Assembly (NCBI RefSeq): GCF_000934725.1 | Contig: NZ_JYNS01000006.1 | Coordinates: forward strand, 124,001 to 188,000 | DNA: 64,000 nt | Direction: 5' to 3' | Source of the DNA: Methyloterricola oryzae | Lineage (GTDB): Bacteria; Pseudomonadota; Gammaproteobacteria; Methylococcales; Methylococcaceae | Shown here: in pieces, positions 35,917-45,745 of the stretch | Layout of the letters: the number at the start of each line of letters is the position of its first letter | Position numbering within the stretch: position 1 is the stretch's first letter | The notes under the pieces: model-generated | Told to the model about the DNA's origin: nothing | The model's input: only the letters and a program-made list of their open reading frames with translations | Databases searched by the model: none | Position numbers and translations under genes: made by a program

Positions 35917-37189
35917 GCTGGAACGGGTCTTCCTGCTGCAGATCCTGTTCATCAGCATCGCGGTGCTGCTGAGCATCGCCACCGCCCGCTTTGTCCTGGG
36001 CGGCATCCTCATCCAGCGCGCCCTGCAGGATGAATCGGACTACTTCTGGCAACGCTACCGTCTGGACCCGGATTGCTCGCTGCCCGACACCAACAACCTG
36101 AAGGCCTATCTGAGTCCGCGCCAATCGTCCGCACAGATTCCGCCGGAAATCGCGGGGCTCGCGGATGGATTTCATCACCTGCCGCGTGAACACGGCTTCG
36201 CCGTCGCGCAGCTGACCCGCCAGGGCGAGGCCCGGCTGTACCTGGTCTTCGACGGCAAGCGGGTGGAGGAACTGGCCCTGTTCTTCGGCATGATACCCAT
36301 GGCCGCCGGCCTGACAGGACTCTATGTGGCGGCCCTGCTGGGCTACCGCCTTTCGCGCAAGGCGGTGTCGCCGATCCTGGCCCTGGCACGCCAGGTGGAT
36401 CATATTCAGCGCGAATCCCCGGACCGAAGCCTGCAAGCGCTGGAACAGATTCCCGCCGGCGACGACGAGGAGGTGCGCGCCCTGTCGCAAGCCCTTTCGC
36501 GCCTGTCCGCGCGCATCCTGCAGTTCATCGAGCGCGAGCGGACTTTCACGCGGGATGTGAGCCATGAATTGCGCAGCCCCATCACCGTCATCCGCATGGC
36601 GGCCGACGTCTTGATGCAGGACGGCGCGTTCGGGGAAAGCCAGCGGGCACACCTGGCGCGCATCAAGCGCGCGGCCATAGACATGGAGGAGCTCACCAGC
36701 GCCTTCCTGCTCTTATCCCGGGAGGAAGCCCAGGGGCCGCAGGACGAGGCGGTCTGCGTCAACGCGGTGGTGCGGGAGGAAATGGAGCGCGCAGCCTCGC
36801 TGCTGCAAGGCAAGTCCGTGAAGGCGGTGCTGCACCAAGACGCCACGCTACACCTGAACGTGTCCCACAAGGTCCTTTCCATCGTCATCGGCAACCTCAT
36901 TCGCAACGCCTACGCCTACACCGGCAAAGGCGAGGTCCGCATCGGCATCGAGCAGAACGCCCTGTGTATCGAGGACACGGGTTCCGGAATCGCCGAAGAT
37001 CAGATGGACAAGGTCTTTCAGGCCTACTACCGGGGCACGGAGGACGGCGAGGGTCACGGGGTCGGGCTGGCCATCGTCAGCCGCCTATGCAGCCGGTTCG
37101 GCTGGCACCTGCAGTTGTCCAGCAGCCTGGGGCGGGGCACGCGGGCGCGTCTGGAGTTCCCAGGCGCCATGCTGCAGGCCCGCGATTAG
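35888..37189 (+). CDS. Sensor histidine kinase
   Basis: 433 residues. Two transmembrane helices near residues 13-35 and 138-158 flank a periplasmic sensor of about 100 residues. A HAMP-like segment, HisKA with S-H-E-L-R-S-P-I-T-V-I-R and an ATPase domain (G-N-L-I-R-N-A-Y-A-Y, G-S-G-I) follow. It partners the upstream response regulator. Its stop codon overlaps the stop codon of the convergent Mut7-C gene. Confidence 0.92.
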   Translation: MPNKQRISRKLERVFLLQILFISIAVLLSIATARFVLGGILIQRALQDESDYFWQRYRLDPDCSLPDTNNLKAYLSPRQSSAQIPPEIAGLADGFHHLPREHGFAVAQLTRQGEARLYLVFDGKRVEELALFFGMIPMAAGLTGLYVAALLGYRLSRKAVSPILALARQVDHIQRESPDRSLQALEQIPAGDDEEVRALSQALSRLSARILQFIERERTFTRDVSHELRSPITVIRMAADVLMQDGAFGESQRAHLARIKRAAIDMEELTSAFLLLSREEAQGPQDEAVCVNAVVREEMERAASLLQGKSVKAVLHQDATLHLNVSHKVLSIVIGNLIRNAYAYTGKGEVRIGIEQNALCIEDTGSGIAEDQMDKVFQAYYRGTEDGEGHGVGLAIVSRLCSRFGWHLQLSSSLGRGTRARLEFPGAMLQARD

Positions 37190-37968
37190 CCTCGCGGCCT
37201 GAGATACCGCTGCCGCATGTCGTCCACATGGGTACCGGCCCAGTAGACCCGCCCGCAGCCCGCGCATCGGTAGAATCTGTCGTAGTAAAGCCGCGTCTTG
37301 GGCTCCAGCCGGTCCCACACCGCCGCCTTGTCCACCGGCTCGACTACGCCGTTGCAGGCCATGCAGCGGGCGAAGGGGCGAATGCTGCCGTGCAGATCGA
37401 AACGCTCCAGCACTTCCGCCACCTGCCGATCGGGATCCACAGCCCTCACCCAATAGCCGTGGGTGATGCGTCTGGCGAACAGCAGCCGGCGGTCCCGGGT
37501 CAGCACGATGCGATGCTCGCGCGCGGCGATATCGGCCACCTGGCTGTCGTGATAGGCATTGTCGTAAAGCGCGTCGAAACCGAGCATGCGCAAGCGCCGC
37601 GCCAGCTTTCCCAGGTTCACGTCCAGCACGAAGGCGCTGCGGCGCAGGGGCGCGTCCCGCAAGCGCAGCAATGGGCTGACATCGAAGCTTTCGAACATGG
37701 GGTAGACCGCGACCCGGTCACCGGGTTGGAGCCGGTAGTCGAACCCCACCGACTCGCCGTTGACGACGATGAGTTCCACCTCGGTGTGCGGGACGCCGAA
37801 CGCTTCGATGGGATCCTTGATGCCGGGATGGCCGCTGAAACAGTAACGCAAGGCCCGCTTACGCTGGAGCGGTTTGAGGAAGTCGTTGAGTTCCTCGTAA
37901 AACCGGAACTCCGCCGCGTATGGCCCCGCGCCCAGCGCGCCAGCATCCTCGAACACCGTCGCTATCAC
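37186..37968 (-). CDS. Mut7-C RNase-domain protein with ubiquitin-like N-terminus
   Basis: 260 residues. The C-terminal Mut7-C domain (PIN-like, predicted RNase) has D-V-N-L-G-K-L-A-R-R-L-R-M-L-G-F-D and T-R-D-R-R-L-L, then a zinc-ribbon-like part with A-R-C-M-A-C-N and R-C-A-G-C-G-R-V-Y-W. The N-terminal 80 residues form the ubiquitin-like domain often fused to Mut7-C. The activity is predicted, not shown. It lies 50 bases downstream of the RND operon and may be cotranscribed. Confidence 0.88.
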   Translation of the reverse strand: MIATVFEDAGALGAGPYAAEFRFYEELNDFLKPLQRKRALRYCFSGHPGIKDPIEAFGVPHTEVELIVVNGESVGFDYRLQPGDRVAVYPMFESFDVSPLLRLRDAPLRRSAFVLDVNLGKLARRLRMLGFDALYDNAYHDSQVADIAAREHRIVLTRDRRLLFARRITHGYWVRAVDPDRQVAEVLERFDLHGSIRPFARCMACNGVVEPVDKAAVWDRLEPKTRLYYDRFYRCAGCGRVYWAGTHVDDMRQRYLRPRG

Positions 37969-38017
37969 CGCCTTGCGCCTCCGGACCTTGACGTGATCGG
38001 GGGGTAACCGCGACCCT

Positions 38018-39448
38018 TCAAAGGCCCTGGGGTATGGCGCGGTTCTCCCAGCCTCCGCCCAGGGCCTTGTACAAGGCCACCAGGGCCGTCGCCGTCTGGG
38101 TCTGGCTCAGGGCCAACCGCTCCTGGTCCTGCAGCAGGCGCAGTTCCGCGTCGAGGACGGTCAGGAAATCGCTGGCGCCGTCGCGAAAGCGCAGATGCGC
38201 CAGCTCGCTCGCCCGCTGGCTGGCCTCCGCGGCCTGGGCGAGCAGGTCGCGCTCCGCTCTTTGCTCGTTGTAACCGACCAGGGCATTCTCGGTTTCCTCC
38301 AGGGCGTTCAGCACCGTCTGCTGATAACGGGCCAGGCTGGCTTCCGCGCTGGCATCGGCGGCCTTGATGCGCGCATAGACCCGCCCCAGGTCGAACGCGG
38401 CCCAGGTGATCCTGGGACCCGCGGAATAGGCGTCGGAGCCGCCCCCGCCCACCGCCGACAAGGTCCGGCCCTCCAGAGCGATGGTCCCCACGAAGGTGAC
38501 GCGCGGGAACAGGTCGGCGGTGGCCACGCCGATCTGGGCCGTGGCGCTGGCCAGTTCCCGTTCCGCCACGCGGATGTCGGGACGGCGGCGCAGGAGTTCG
38601 GCGGGGCTGCCGATGCACACCACGGCCGGCACGTCCGCCAGGGGCGCCGACGTCAGGAGTTCGGCCAGATAGGTGCCGGGCGGTTTGCCGGTGAGCACAC
38701 CCAAACGGTGTATGGCCTGATGGATGGCGACCCTAAGCCGGGGCAACAACGCCTTCGTGCTATCCATCTGCGCCTTGGCCCTTGACGTGTCCAGTTCGGT
38801 GCCGCGGCCCGCCTGCAGCCTGATTTCCGTGATCTTGAGGGTCTCCGCCTGGTTTTCGGCGTTTTTCTGCGATACCGCCAACTGGTTCTGAAGGCCCCGC
38901 AAGGCGAAGTAGTTACGCGCCACCTCGGCGATCAGGCTGACCATCAGGTCGCGGTAGCCGGCAACCTGAACTTCCACCTCGGCTTCGCTCGATTCGACAT
39001 TGCGGCGCACCCGCCCGAAGAAATCGATCTCCCAGAAGGCATCGAAGCCGGTGCTGTAGAGCTTGAGTTCGCGGGGAACGAAGCTTCGATTATTGAGCGC
39101 CGCCACGCTGCGCTTCTGCTCGTTGTAGCTGGCGCGCCCGACCACGGTGGGGAGGAGATCGAGCCCGGATTGAAGGTACAGCGCGCGCGCCTCGCGCAGG
39201 TTCGCTTCGGCCCCTTTCAGATCCCAATTGGCCCGCAGGGTTTCATCGATGAGGCGGTCCAGCGTGGGGTCGCGAAACTGCCGCCACCAGAGCAGGTCCA
39301 CCTCTTTATTCACAAACTCCGGATGCCCGGCGTTGGCGAACTGTTCGCCGCCGGTCTGCACCTGAGGTGTCTGATAATCCGGCCCGACGGCACAGGCGGA
39401 CAGCAGGCACGCGGCCACACCCACTAGAACGATGCGACCTACGCTCAT
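38018..39448 (-). CDS. Outer membrane efflux lipoprotein (NodT/OMF family)
   Basis: The outer-membrane channel of the tripartite pump, 476 residues. A lipoprotein signal ends in L-L-S-A-C. The repeated beta/alpha architecture is visible (A-E-A-N-L-R-E-A-R-A-L-Y, N-Q-L-A-V-S-Q-K-N-A, R-P-D-I-R-V-A-E-R-E-L). It overlaps the end of the RND gene by four bases, so the three genes form one operon. Confidence 0.93.
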   Translation of the reverse strand: MSVGRIVLVGVAACLLSACAVGPDYQTPQVQTGGEQFANAGHPEFVNKEVDLLWWRQFRDPTLDRLIDETLRANWDLKGAEANLREARALYLQSGLDLLPTVVGRASYNEQKRSVAALNNRSFVPRELKLYSTGFDAFWEIDFFGRVRRNVESSEAEVEVQVAGYRDLMVSLIAEVARNYFALRGLQNQLAVSQKNAENQAETLKITEIRLQAGRGTELDTSRAKAQMDSTKALLPRLRVAIHQAIHRLGVLTGKPPGTYLAELLTSAPLADVPAVVCIGSPAELLRRRPDIRVAERELASATAQIGVATADLFPRVTFVGTIALEGRTLSAVGGGGSDAYSAGPRITWAAFDLGRVYARIKAADASAEASLARYQQTVLNALEETENALVGYNEQRAERDLLAQAAEASQRASELAHLRFRDGASDFLTVLDAELRLLQDQERLALSQTQTATALVALYKALGGGWENRAIPQGL

Positions 39449-42400
39449 GCCGTGCCTCCCGGCCCGGCCGCACTAGACGGCGAATGGCTGGCGCGACGCG
39501 CCTCACGACGATCCACCCAGGCCTGGATCACCACATAGAACACCGGCGTCAACAGCAACCCAAACAAGGTGACGCCGAGCATGCCGCTGAACACGGCGGT
39601 GCCGAGAATCTGCCGCGACTCCGCCCCGGCGCCCTGGGCGATCACTAGCGGAAACACGCCCATGATGAAGGCGAACGAGGTCATCAGGATCGGGCGCAGG
39701 CGCACGCGGGCCGCTTCCGCCGCCGCCGCGAAGCGATCCAGGCCCTCCTCCCGCCGGCGCTTGGCGAACTCCACGATCAGGATCGCGTTCTTCGACGCCA
39801 GCCCCACCAGGACGATGAAGCCCACCTGGGTGAAGATGTTGTTGTCCATCCCGCGCAGCCAGATACCGGTCATGGAGGCGAGAAGACACATGGGCACGAT
39901 CAGGATCACCGCGAAGGGCAAGGACCAGCTCTCGTACTGCGCCGCCAGGGCGAGGAACACGAACAGCACGCTCAGGGGGAACACCAGGAATGCCACATTC
40001 CCCGCCAAAACCTGCTGCAGACTGATCTCGGTCCATTCGAACCCGAACCCGGGCGGCAATTCCTCCCTGGCCAGCCGGTCCATGATGGCGATCGCCTGGC
40101 CCGAGCTGACGCCTGGCAGCGGCGCGCCATTGATCTCCGCCGCCGGGTACATGTTGTAGCGGGTCATCTTGTCCGGCCCCGTGATCTCGCGCACATCCAT
40201 GAGCGAACCCAGGGGCACCATCTCCCCCGCCTGGTTGCGCGTCTTCAGCTTCGCAATGTCCTCGGGATGCATACGGAATTTCGCATCGGCCTGCGCCTGC
40301 ACCTGATAGGTGCGGCCAAACCGGTTGAAATCATTGATGTAAAGCGAGCCCAGATACACCTGCAAGGTGTCGAATACCTCGCTCAGGGGCACGTCCATGG
40401 CCTTGGCGCGCGTGCGGTCCACATCCAGGAAGATCTGCGGGACGCCTGACCTGAATGTCGTAAACAGTCCGCTCAGCCCGGCGGCCTGGTTGCCCTTGGC
40501 GATGAGGTCCGCCGCCGCCTGCTGCAGCGCGTCCACGCCGGCATTGCTGCGATCCTGAACCTGCAGCTTGAACCCGCCCACCGCGCTCATGCCGCGCACC
40601 GGTGGCGGTGCGAACACCGAGATGCGGGCATCCTCCACCTGGGACAGCCGCTTCTGCAGGTTGGCGATGATGGCATCGGCATACAGTTCCGGGCGGCCTG
40701 CGCGGTCCTCGAAGGGGGCCAGGCGTGCGAACATGGTGGCGACATTGGACTGGCTGGCGCCGGTCAGGATGGAATAGCCGGCGTAGGCGTTGACGTGCCT
40801 GACACCCGGCGTGTCCAGGATGATCTTGGTGGCCTGGTCCACCACGGCGCTGGTGCGGTCCACCGAGGCGGCATCCGGTAGCTGCCCGTACAGGATCAGA
40901 TAGCCCTGGTCCTGCTGCGGAATGAAGCCCGTGGGCACTTTCTCGAAGGCCAGGAAATTCAATCCGTTCAGCCCCGCGTAGAGCACCAGCACCAGCACCG
41001 CCATGCGCGTGACGCGCCCCACCATCCGCGCGTAGCCCTCGCCGAAGGCGGCAAAGGCCCGGTTGAAGGCGCCGAAAAACCAGCCAAGACTCCGGTTCAG
41101 CACCCTCGTCAACCAGTCCGGATTGTGATGGGCCCGCTCCAGCAGCAGAGCGCACAAAGCGGGACTGAGGGTCAGGGAGTTGAAGCTGGAAATTACCGTG
41201 GAAACGGCGATGGTGAGGGCGAACTGCTTGTAGAAGGCGCCGGAGACGCCGGTGATGAAGGCCGTGGGCACGAACACCGCCACCAGCACCAGGGTGGTGG
41301 CGATCACCGGCCCCACCACTTCGTCCATCGCGCGGCGGGTGGCGAGGCGCACCTCCTCGCCCATGGCGATGTGGCGTTCGACGTTTTCCACCACCACGAT
41401 GGCGTCGTCCACCACGATGCCGATGGCCAGCACCAGGCCAAACAGGGACAAGGTATTGAGGGACATACCCAGGGACGCCATCACGGCGAAGGTGCCGATC
41501 AGTGAAACCGGCACCGCCACCAATGGAATGATGCTGGCGCGCCAGTTCTGCAGGAACACCACGACCACCAGCACCACCAGCAGCAGGGCCTCGAACAGGG
41601 TTTTCACCACCGCCTCGATGGACTGCTTGATGAACACCACGGTGTCGTAGACGATGTCGTACTCCAGTCCCTCCGGGAAGCGGGTCTTCAGGTTTTTCAT
41701 GGCCTTTACCACCCCTTCCTTGGTGTCCAGCGCATTGGAGCCGGGCAACTGGAAAATCGCAAGGCCCACCGTGGGCTGGCCATCGAGACGCAGGGAACTG
41801 GCATAGTCTTTGGCGCCCAGTTCGATGCGCGCCACGTCCTTCAGTCGCGTGACGGCGCCATCGGTTCCGGTCTTGATGACGATGTCCCCGAACTGCTCCG
41901 CCTCCATCAAGCGGCCCTGGGTCGTGACCGTATACTGAAACTCCACGCCTCCGGGCGTTGGCGGCTGCCCCACCACGCCAGCCGCCACCTGCACGTTCTG
42001 CTCCCTGAGGGCGCGCACCACGTCGGACGCGGTCATGTTGCGGGCGGCCACCTGCTCCGGGTCCAGCCAGACGCGCATGCTGTAGTCGCGCGCGCCGAAC
42101 ACGATGATATCCCCCACGCCTGGCAGTCGCGCCAGGGTGTCCTTGATCTGCAGCAGGGCGTAATTGCTCAGATAGGTGCTGTCATAGCGGCGATCCGGGG
42201 ATATCAGATTAACCACCAGGCTGAGGTCCGGGCTGCGCTTCTTGACATTGATACCAAGGCGCCGGACTTCCTCGGGCAATTTGGGTTCGGCCAGCGCCAC
42301 CCGGTTCTGCACCAATACCTGGGCCTTGTCGATGTTGGTACCCGGCTTGAAGGTGACGGTCAGCACCATCGAACCCTCGTTGGTGGACTGGGAGGACAGG

Positions 42401-42639
42401 TAGAGCATGTCCTCGACCCCGTTCACCTCCTGCTCGATGGGAGTGGCGACGGTATCCATGACCACCTTGGCGTTGGCGCCTGGGTAGGTGGCGCTGACCA
42501 CCACATTGGGCGGAGCGATCTCGGGATACTGGGCGATGGGCAGGGCGATCAGGGCCAGTCCCCCCACCACCAGGATGAGGATGGACAGTACCGAGGCGAA
42601 GATCGGACGGTCGATGAAGAAATGCGTGAATCGGCCCAT
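39445..42639 (-). CDS. RND multidrug efflux transporter (HAE1/AcrB type)
   Basis: 1064 residues, a proton-driven trimeric inner-membrane pump. It begins M-G-R-F-T-H-F-F-I-D-R-P-I-F-A-S-V and has twelve transmembrane segments in two halves with large periplasmic loops. The proton-relay aspartates are in I-G-I-V-V-D-D-A-I-V-V-V-E-N. Drug range unknown. It lies between the membrane fusion and outer membrane genes. Confidence 0.95.
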   Translation of the reverse strand: MGRFTHFFIDRPIFASVLSILILVVGGLALIALPIAQYPEIAPPNVVVSATYPGANAKVVMDTVATPIEQEVNGVEDMLYLSSQSTNEGSMVLTVTFKPGTNIDKAQVLVQNRVALAEPKLPEEVRRLGINVKKRSPDLSLVVNLISPDRRYDSTYLSNYALLQIKDTLARLPGVGDIIVFGARDYSMRVWLDPEQVAARNMTASDVVRALREQNVQVAAGVVGQPPTPGGVEFQYTVTTQGRLMEAEQFGDIVIKTGTDGAVTRLKDVARIELGAKDYASSLRLDGQPTVGLAIFQLPGSNALDTKEGVVKAMKNLKTRFPEGLEYDIVYDTVVFIKQSIEAVVKTLFEALLLVVLVVVVFLQNWRASIIPLVAVPVSLIGTFAVMASLGMSLNTLSLFGLVLAIGIVVDDAIVVVENVERHIAMGEEVRLATRRAMDEVVGPVIATTLVLVAVFVPTAFITGVSGAFYKQFALTIAVSTVISSFNSLTLSPALCALLLERAHHNPDWLTRVLNRSLGWFFGAFNRAFAAFGEGYARMVGRVTRMAVLVLVLYAGLNGLNFLAFEKVPTGFIPQQDQGYLILYGQLPDAASVDRTSAVVDQATKIILDTPGVRHVNAYAGYSILTGASQSNVATMFARLAPFEDRAGRPELYADAIIANLQKRLSQVEDARISVFAPPPVRGMSAVGGFKLQVQDRSNAGVDALQQAAADLIAKGNQAAGLSGLFTTFRSGVPQIFLDVDRTRAKAMDVPLSEVFDTLQVYLGSLYINDFNRFGRTYQVQAQADAKFRMHPEDIAKLKTRNQAGEMVPLGSLMDVREITGPDKMTRYNMYPAAEINGAPLPGVSSGQAIAIMDRLAREELPPGFGFEWTEISLQQVLAGNVAFLVFPLSVLFVFLALAAQYESWSLPFAVILIVPMCLLASMTGIWLRGMDNNIFTQVGFIVLVGLASKNAILIVEFAKRRREEGLDRFAAAAEAARVRLRPILMTSFAFIMGVFPLVIAQGAGAESRQILGTAVFSGMLGVTLFGLLLTPVFYVVIQAWVDRREARRASHSPSSAAGPGGTA

Positions 42640-42640
42640 G

Positions 42641-43861
42641 CTACTTGGCCTGTCCGGAGCCGGCTTGAGGCAGGGTGGTCTTTTCCGGCTTGACCGCGGC
42701 GCCGGGCTTGAGTTTCTGGATGCCTTCCACCACCACCCATTCGCCCGGCTTCAAGCCTTCGGCAATCACACGATACCCGTCCACCAGCGCACCCAACGTC
42801 ACTTTGCGCCGCTCGACCTTGCCATCGGTCCCCATCACCCAGACGAACTTCTGCGCCAGGTCGGTAGCAACCGCGCGGTCGGGCAGCAGCACGGCCTGGA
42901 ACAGCGCGCTGCCGGGGACCCGCAAGTGGGCAAAGAAGCCGGGACTCAGCAATCCGTCGGGATTGGAAAACACCGCGCGCAGGGTCAAGGTGCCGGTCGA
43001 GGCGTTCAAGCGCGGCGACTCGTATTCGATGCGGCCGTGATGGGGATAACCGCTCTCGTCTGCCAGGGCCATGTCGGCCAGCATGCATGCACCCACTCCC
43101 TTTTCCGCCTGAGCTTGGCACTCGGTCCCCGCCAGCCGGCGGTATTTCAGCGCGGAGCGCTCGTCCACGTCCACGTAGACATACACCGGGTCGGTGGACA
43201 CGATGAAGGTCAGCAGGGTGGCGTCGGCGCCACCCCCTTTGACCAGATTGCCGGCGGTGATCAGCTCGCGCCCGATCCGACCGGAGATGGGGGCGCGCAC
43301 CTCGGTGAACTCGAGATTCAGGCGCGCCGAATACACGGCCGCCTCGGCCGACTGCTCCGCCGCCACGGCCTCCGCTAGGCCTTTGCTGCGGGCGTCGAAT
43401 TCTTCCTCGGAAATCGCCTTGGACTTGAACATCAGTTCGGCGCGGGCGAGATTGTTACGGGCCAGCGCCAGGCGGGCCCTGGCCTGCTCCAGCTCCGCCT
43501 GGGCGCGGCTGAGCAGGGCCTTGAAGGGCCGCGGGTCAATGAGAAACAACAGATCACCCTTCTCCACTTGCTCGCCAGCGCGGAAGTTTACCTTCTCCAG
43601 ATAACCATCCACCCGGGCCCGAACATCCACCGACTGCACGGCCTCGATCCGACCGGGGTAGTCATCCCAGGTCCGGACTTCCTGGTACAGCGGCTGGGCG
43701 ACTTTCACCAACGGTGGCGGCGGGGCGCCTGCTGGCGAATCGGAGGACGCGCCGCAGCCTCCGAGCAGGGACACCAACGCGATCCAGAACGCGAGGAGGA
43801 AAAGATGCAGACACTCGAATGGCCGCCCTGGATTGGCGCTGGCACGCATGAGTGTGGCCAT
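42641..43861 (-). CDS. RND periplasmic adaptor (membrane fusion lipoprotein)
   Basis: 406 residues. An N-terminal lipoprotein signal ends in L-L-G-G-C. Lipoyl-like and helical-hairpin parts follow (V-R-A-R-V-D-G-Y-L-E-K-V-N-F, R-A-P-I-S-G-R-I-G). ATG 43861 is chosen because CAGGAGA lies nine bases before it; an upstream in-frame start is not preceded by a binding site. It is divergent from the TetR gene. Confidence 0.93.
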   Translation of the reverse strand: MATLMRASANPGRPFECLHLFLLAFWIALVSLLGGCGASSDSPAGAPPPPLVKVAQPLYQEVRTWDDYPGRIEAVQSVDVRARVDGYLEKVNFRAGEQVEKGDLLFLIDPRPFKALLSRAQAELEQARARLALARNNLARAELMFKSKAISEEEFDARSKGLAEAVAAEQSAEAAVYSARLNLEFTEVRAPISGRIGRELITAGNLVKGGGADATLLTFIVSTDPVYVYVDVDERSALKYRRLAGTECQAQAEKGVGACMLADMALADESGYPHHGRIEYESPRLNASTGTLTLRAVFSNPDGLLSPGFFAHLRVPGSALFQAVLLPDRAVATDLAQKFVWVMGTDGKVERRKVTLGALVDGYRVIAEGLKPGEWVVVEGIQKLKPGAAVKPEKTTLPQAGSGQAK

Positions 43862-43907
43862 GTTTCTCGTCTCCTGCGGGTGATGATGACCTGGATAATG
43901 CCAAAAT

Positions 43908-43918
43908 GGTAACATACC
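43908..43918. promoter_or_regulatory. Candidate TetR operator
   Basis: The palindrome GGTAACATACC sits in the 91-base gap between the divergent RND operon and TetR gene, where an autoregulated operator is expected. A nearby TTGTTA forms a looser partner of TAACA. Pattern-based only. Confidence 0.35.
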
Positions 43919-43952
43919 CTTTCATTTTTTGTTAAGCGGCTGCACCAGGCGC

Positions 43953-44603
43953 ATGAGCACCCCGACACAACGATCCGGACGCCCCCGCAAGGGCGAGGAA
44001 ACGGTACGACGCGATCAACTGCTGGACCAGGCCATGCAGTTGTTTGCGGAACATGGCTACGGCAACCTGAGCCTGGAAACCATCGCCCGCACGGCCCAAG
44101 TGTCCCTGCGCACCATCTACAACCAATTCGGGGGCAAGTCGGAGTTGTTCGGGGCGGTGGTCCGCAGGGTCAGCGACGAATTTGTCGCCAGCCTGCCGCT
44201 TGAGACCGGCTTAGACCGGCCGATTGAGGCGGTGCTGGTGGAATTTGGCTGCTTCTATCTCGGGCGGATCACACGCCCGGCCTGCACCGCCCTCCGCGCG
44301 CAGATCATGGCGGAGGCCGCGCGCTTTCCGGAGTTCGCCGCGGAGTTCTACCGCAACGGACCGGAACGCACCCTGGTGCGCCTCGCCGAATTCTTCACGC
44401 TGCAGCAAGGGCTTGGCTTCGTGGCGGAGATGGACAGCCATTTCCTCGCCGGGCAGTTTCTCAATGCCGTGCGTGGCGAGCGCTTCCACCGCCAGCAACT
44501 GGGTCTGGAAACCCCGCCCACGGAAGCGGAAACAGAGGCCTGGGTGCGACAGGTCGTGCGCCATTTTCTGAACGGCTGCATGCTGCAACCTGCGGCGAAC
44601 TAG
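43953..44603 (+). CDS. TetR/AcrR-family regulator of the RND operon
   Basis: A 216-residue regulator with an N-terminal helix-turn-helix (Y-G-N-L-S-L-E-T-I-A-R-T-A-Q-V-S-L-R-T-I-Y-style spacing, then F-G-G-K-S-E-L). The C-terminal ligand domain resembles the AcrR C-terminal family. ATG 43953 begins the match. It is divergent to the pump operon, as is usual for its local repressor. Confidence 0.9.
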   Translation: MSTPTQRSGRPRKGEETVRRDQLLDQAMQLFAEHGYGNLSLETIARTAQVSLRTIYNQFGGKSELFGAVVRRVSDEFVASLPLETGLDRPIEAVLVEFGCFYLGRITRPACTALRAQIMAEAARFPEFAAEFYRNGPERTLVRLAEFFTLQQGLGFVAEMDSHFLAGQFLNAVRGERFHRQQLGLETPPTEAETEAWVRQVVRHFLNGCMLQPAAN

Positions 44604-44608
44604 GGAGG

Positions 44609-45337
44609 CTAATCGCCGTCCCGGTAAATCCAGGTCTGGTGCCAAGTATGCCGGCTCAGTTGCCTGGCCGACGCAAAACCGGATTCCCTGGCCATGCGCT
44701 CATAGGTCTCTGCGGTTTCCGGATAATCGAAATTTCCCACATGCTCGCGTAGCAGCGTGAATTCCGCCGGGACCAGCGACTGCCAATGCTGCTCCGCATA
44801 GCCCAGGTAGGCGCTGAGATAGTCCTCGCGGCTCTGGCCGGGCTCGCGCATGACATCCGTAAGCAGCAACACGCCGCCGGGTTTCAGGGCATTTCGGGTC
44901 AATGCAAAAAAGCGGGCCTTGTCCTCCAAGGCAAGGTGATGCAGGGCAAACCCTGAAAATATCACGTCGACCGGCGTGTCAACGAGCGAAAGACCTTCCA
45001 GCATGTCCGCAAGTTCCAGACGCACGGGACACGGAAGACTGGCGAGGTTCCGGGCCGCCAGTTCCAGGGCCGGCTGCGATAGGTCCAGGCCCAGGTAGCT
45101 CGCAAGTCTGCAGCGCTTGAATGCCTTCATCGACTGACTGGCGTCGCCGCATCCCAGTTCCACTACCGCGAGTGGCGCTGCTTCTTGCAAGCCTTCCAGA
45201 TAGCGGCCGAGATCACCGTAGATCGAAGTGTGAAACATGTAGTCGTGCTCCACGATCTTCCGGTACATATTCCAGGCATTCTGAAAAATCTCGACCGGAT
45301 TGCCCTTGGCTTCTTCTTGGCTCGTGTTCGGATTCAT
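44609..45337 (-). CDS. SAM-dependent class I methyltransferase
   Basis: 242 residues. The SAM motif reads V-V-E-L-G-C-G-D-A-S-Q-S, with later D-V-I-F-S-G-F-A-L-H-H-L and L-K-P-G-G-V-L-L-L-T-D. Substrate unknown. It is convergent with the TetR gene with a five-base gap. Confidence 0.85.
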   Translation of the reverse strand: MNPNTSQEEAKGNPVEIFQNAWNMYRKIVEHDYMFHTSIYGDLGRYLEGLQEAAPLAVVELGCGDASQSMKAFKRCRLASYLGLDLSQPALELAARNLASLPCPVRLELADMLEGLSLVDTPVDVIFSGFALHHLALEDKARFFALTRNALKPGGVLLLTDVMREPGQSREDYLSAYLGYAEQHWQSLVPAEFTLLREHVGNFDYPETAETYERMARESGFASARQLSRHTWHQTWIYRDGD

Positions 45338-45745
45338 GCTGTCGTCCCAGCCTTTAACTCTGCTTCAATTGATCCGAGAAGACTCGCCCGTCTTCAGAAC
45401 GGCCATCGCGAAGAGCGGGACAGCCCCGGATGGGCACGCCGAAAGTGTGATGGCATTCACATTGTCGACCCCTCTTCACACCTAATCTTAAGACCGTCTC
45501 CAGCGTGAACCCCCCCCATTCACACAAAGGAGACACCATTACTGCTTGGTCAGTCGAAGGCTAGTAGGGATAGAATCCCGGATGACGGGCTACTCCCTGG
45601 CACGAAATTTCGGATCGAGGGTAGGTGTCAAGGCGCAAAGCCAAAGCTCCTGCACCAAACGATCTGCGTGACCTTCACATGTTGGCGTCCGACTGAGGAC
45701 ACCTTCGACAGACCAGGCGGTTCTTTTTTGCCTCAACCGAGCCGC
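45338..45745. other. Intergenic gap, no gene seen
   Basis: About 400 bases lie between the aldo/keto reductase and methyltransferase genes (both leftward). It holds scattered short frames without family features, a run of seven Cs near 45510 and no clear hairpin or promoter that I can support. Confidence 0.5.
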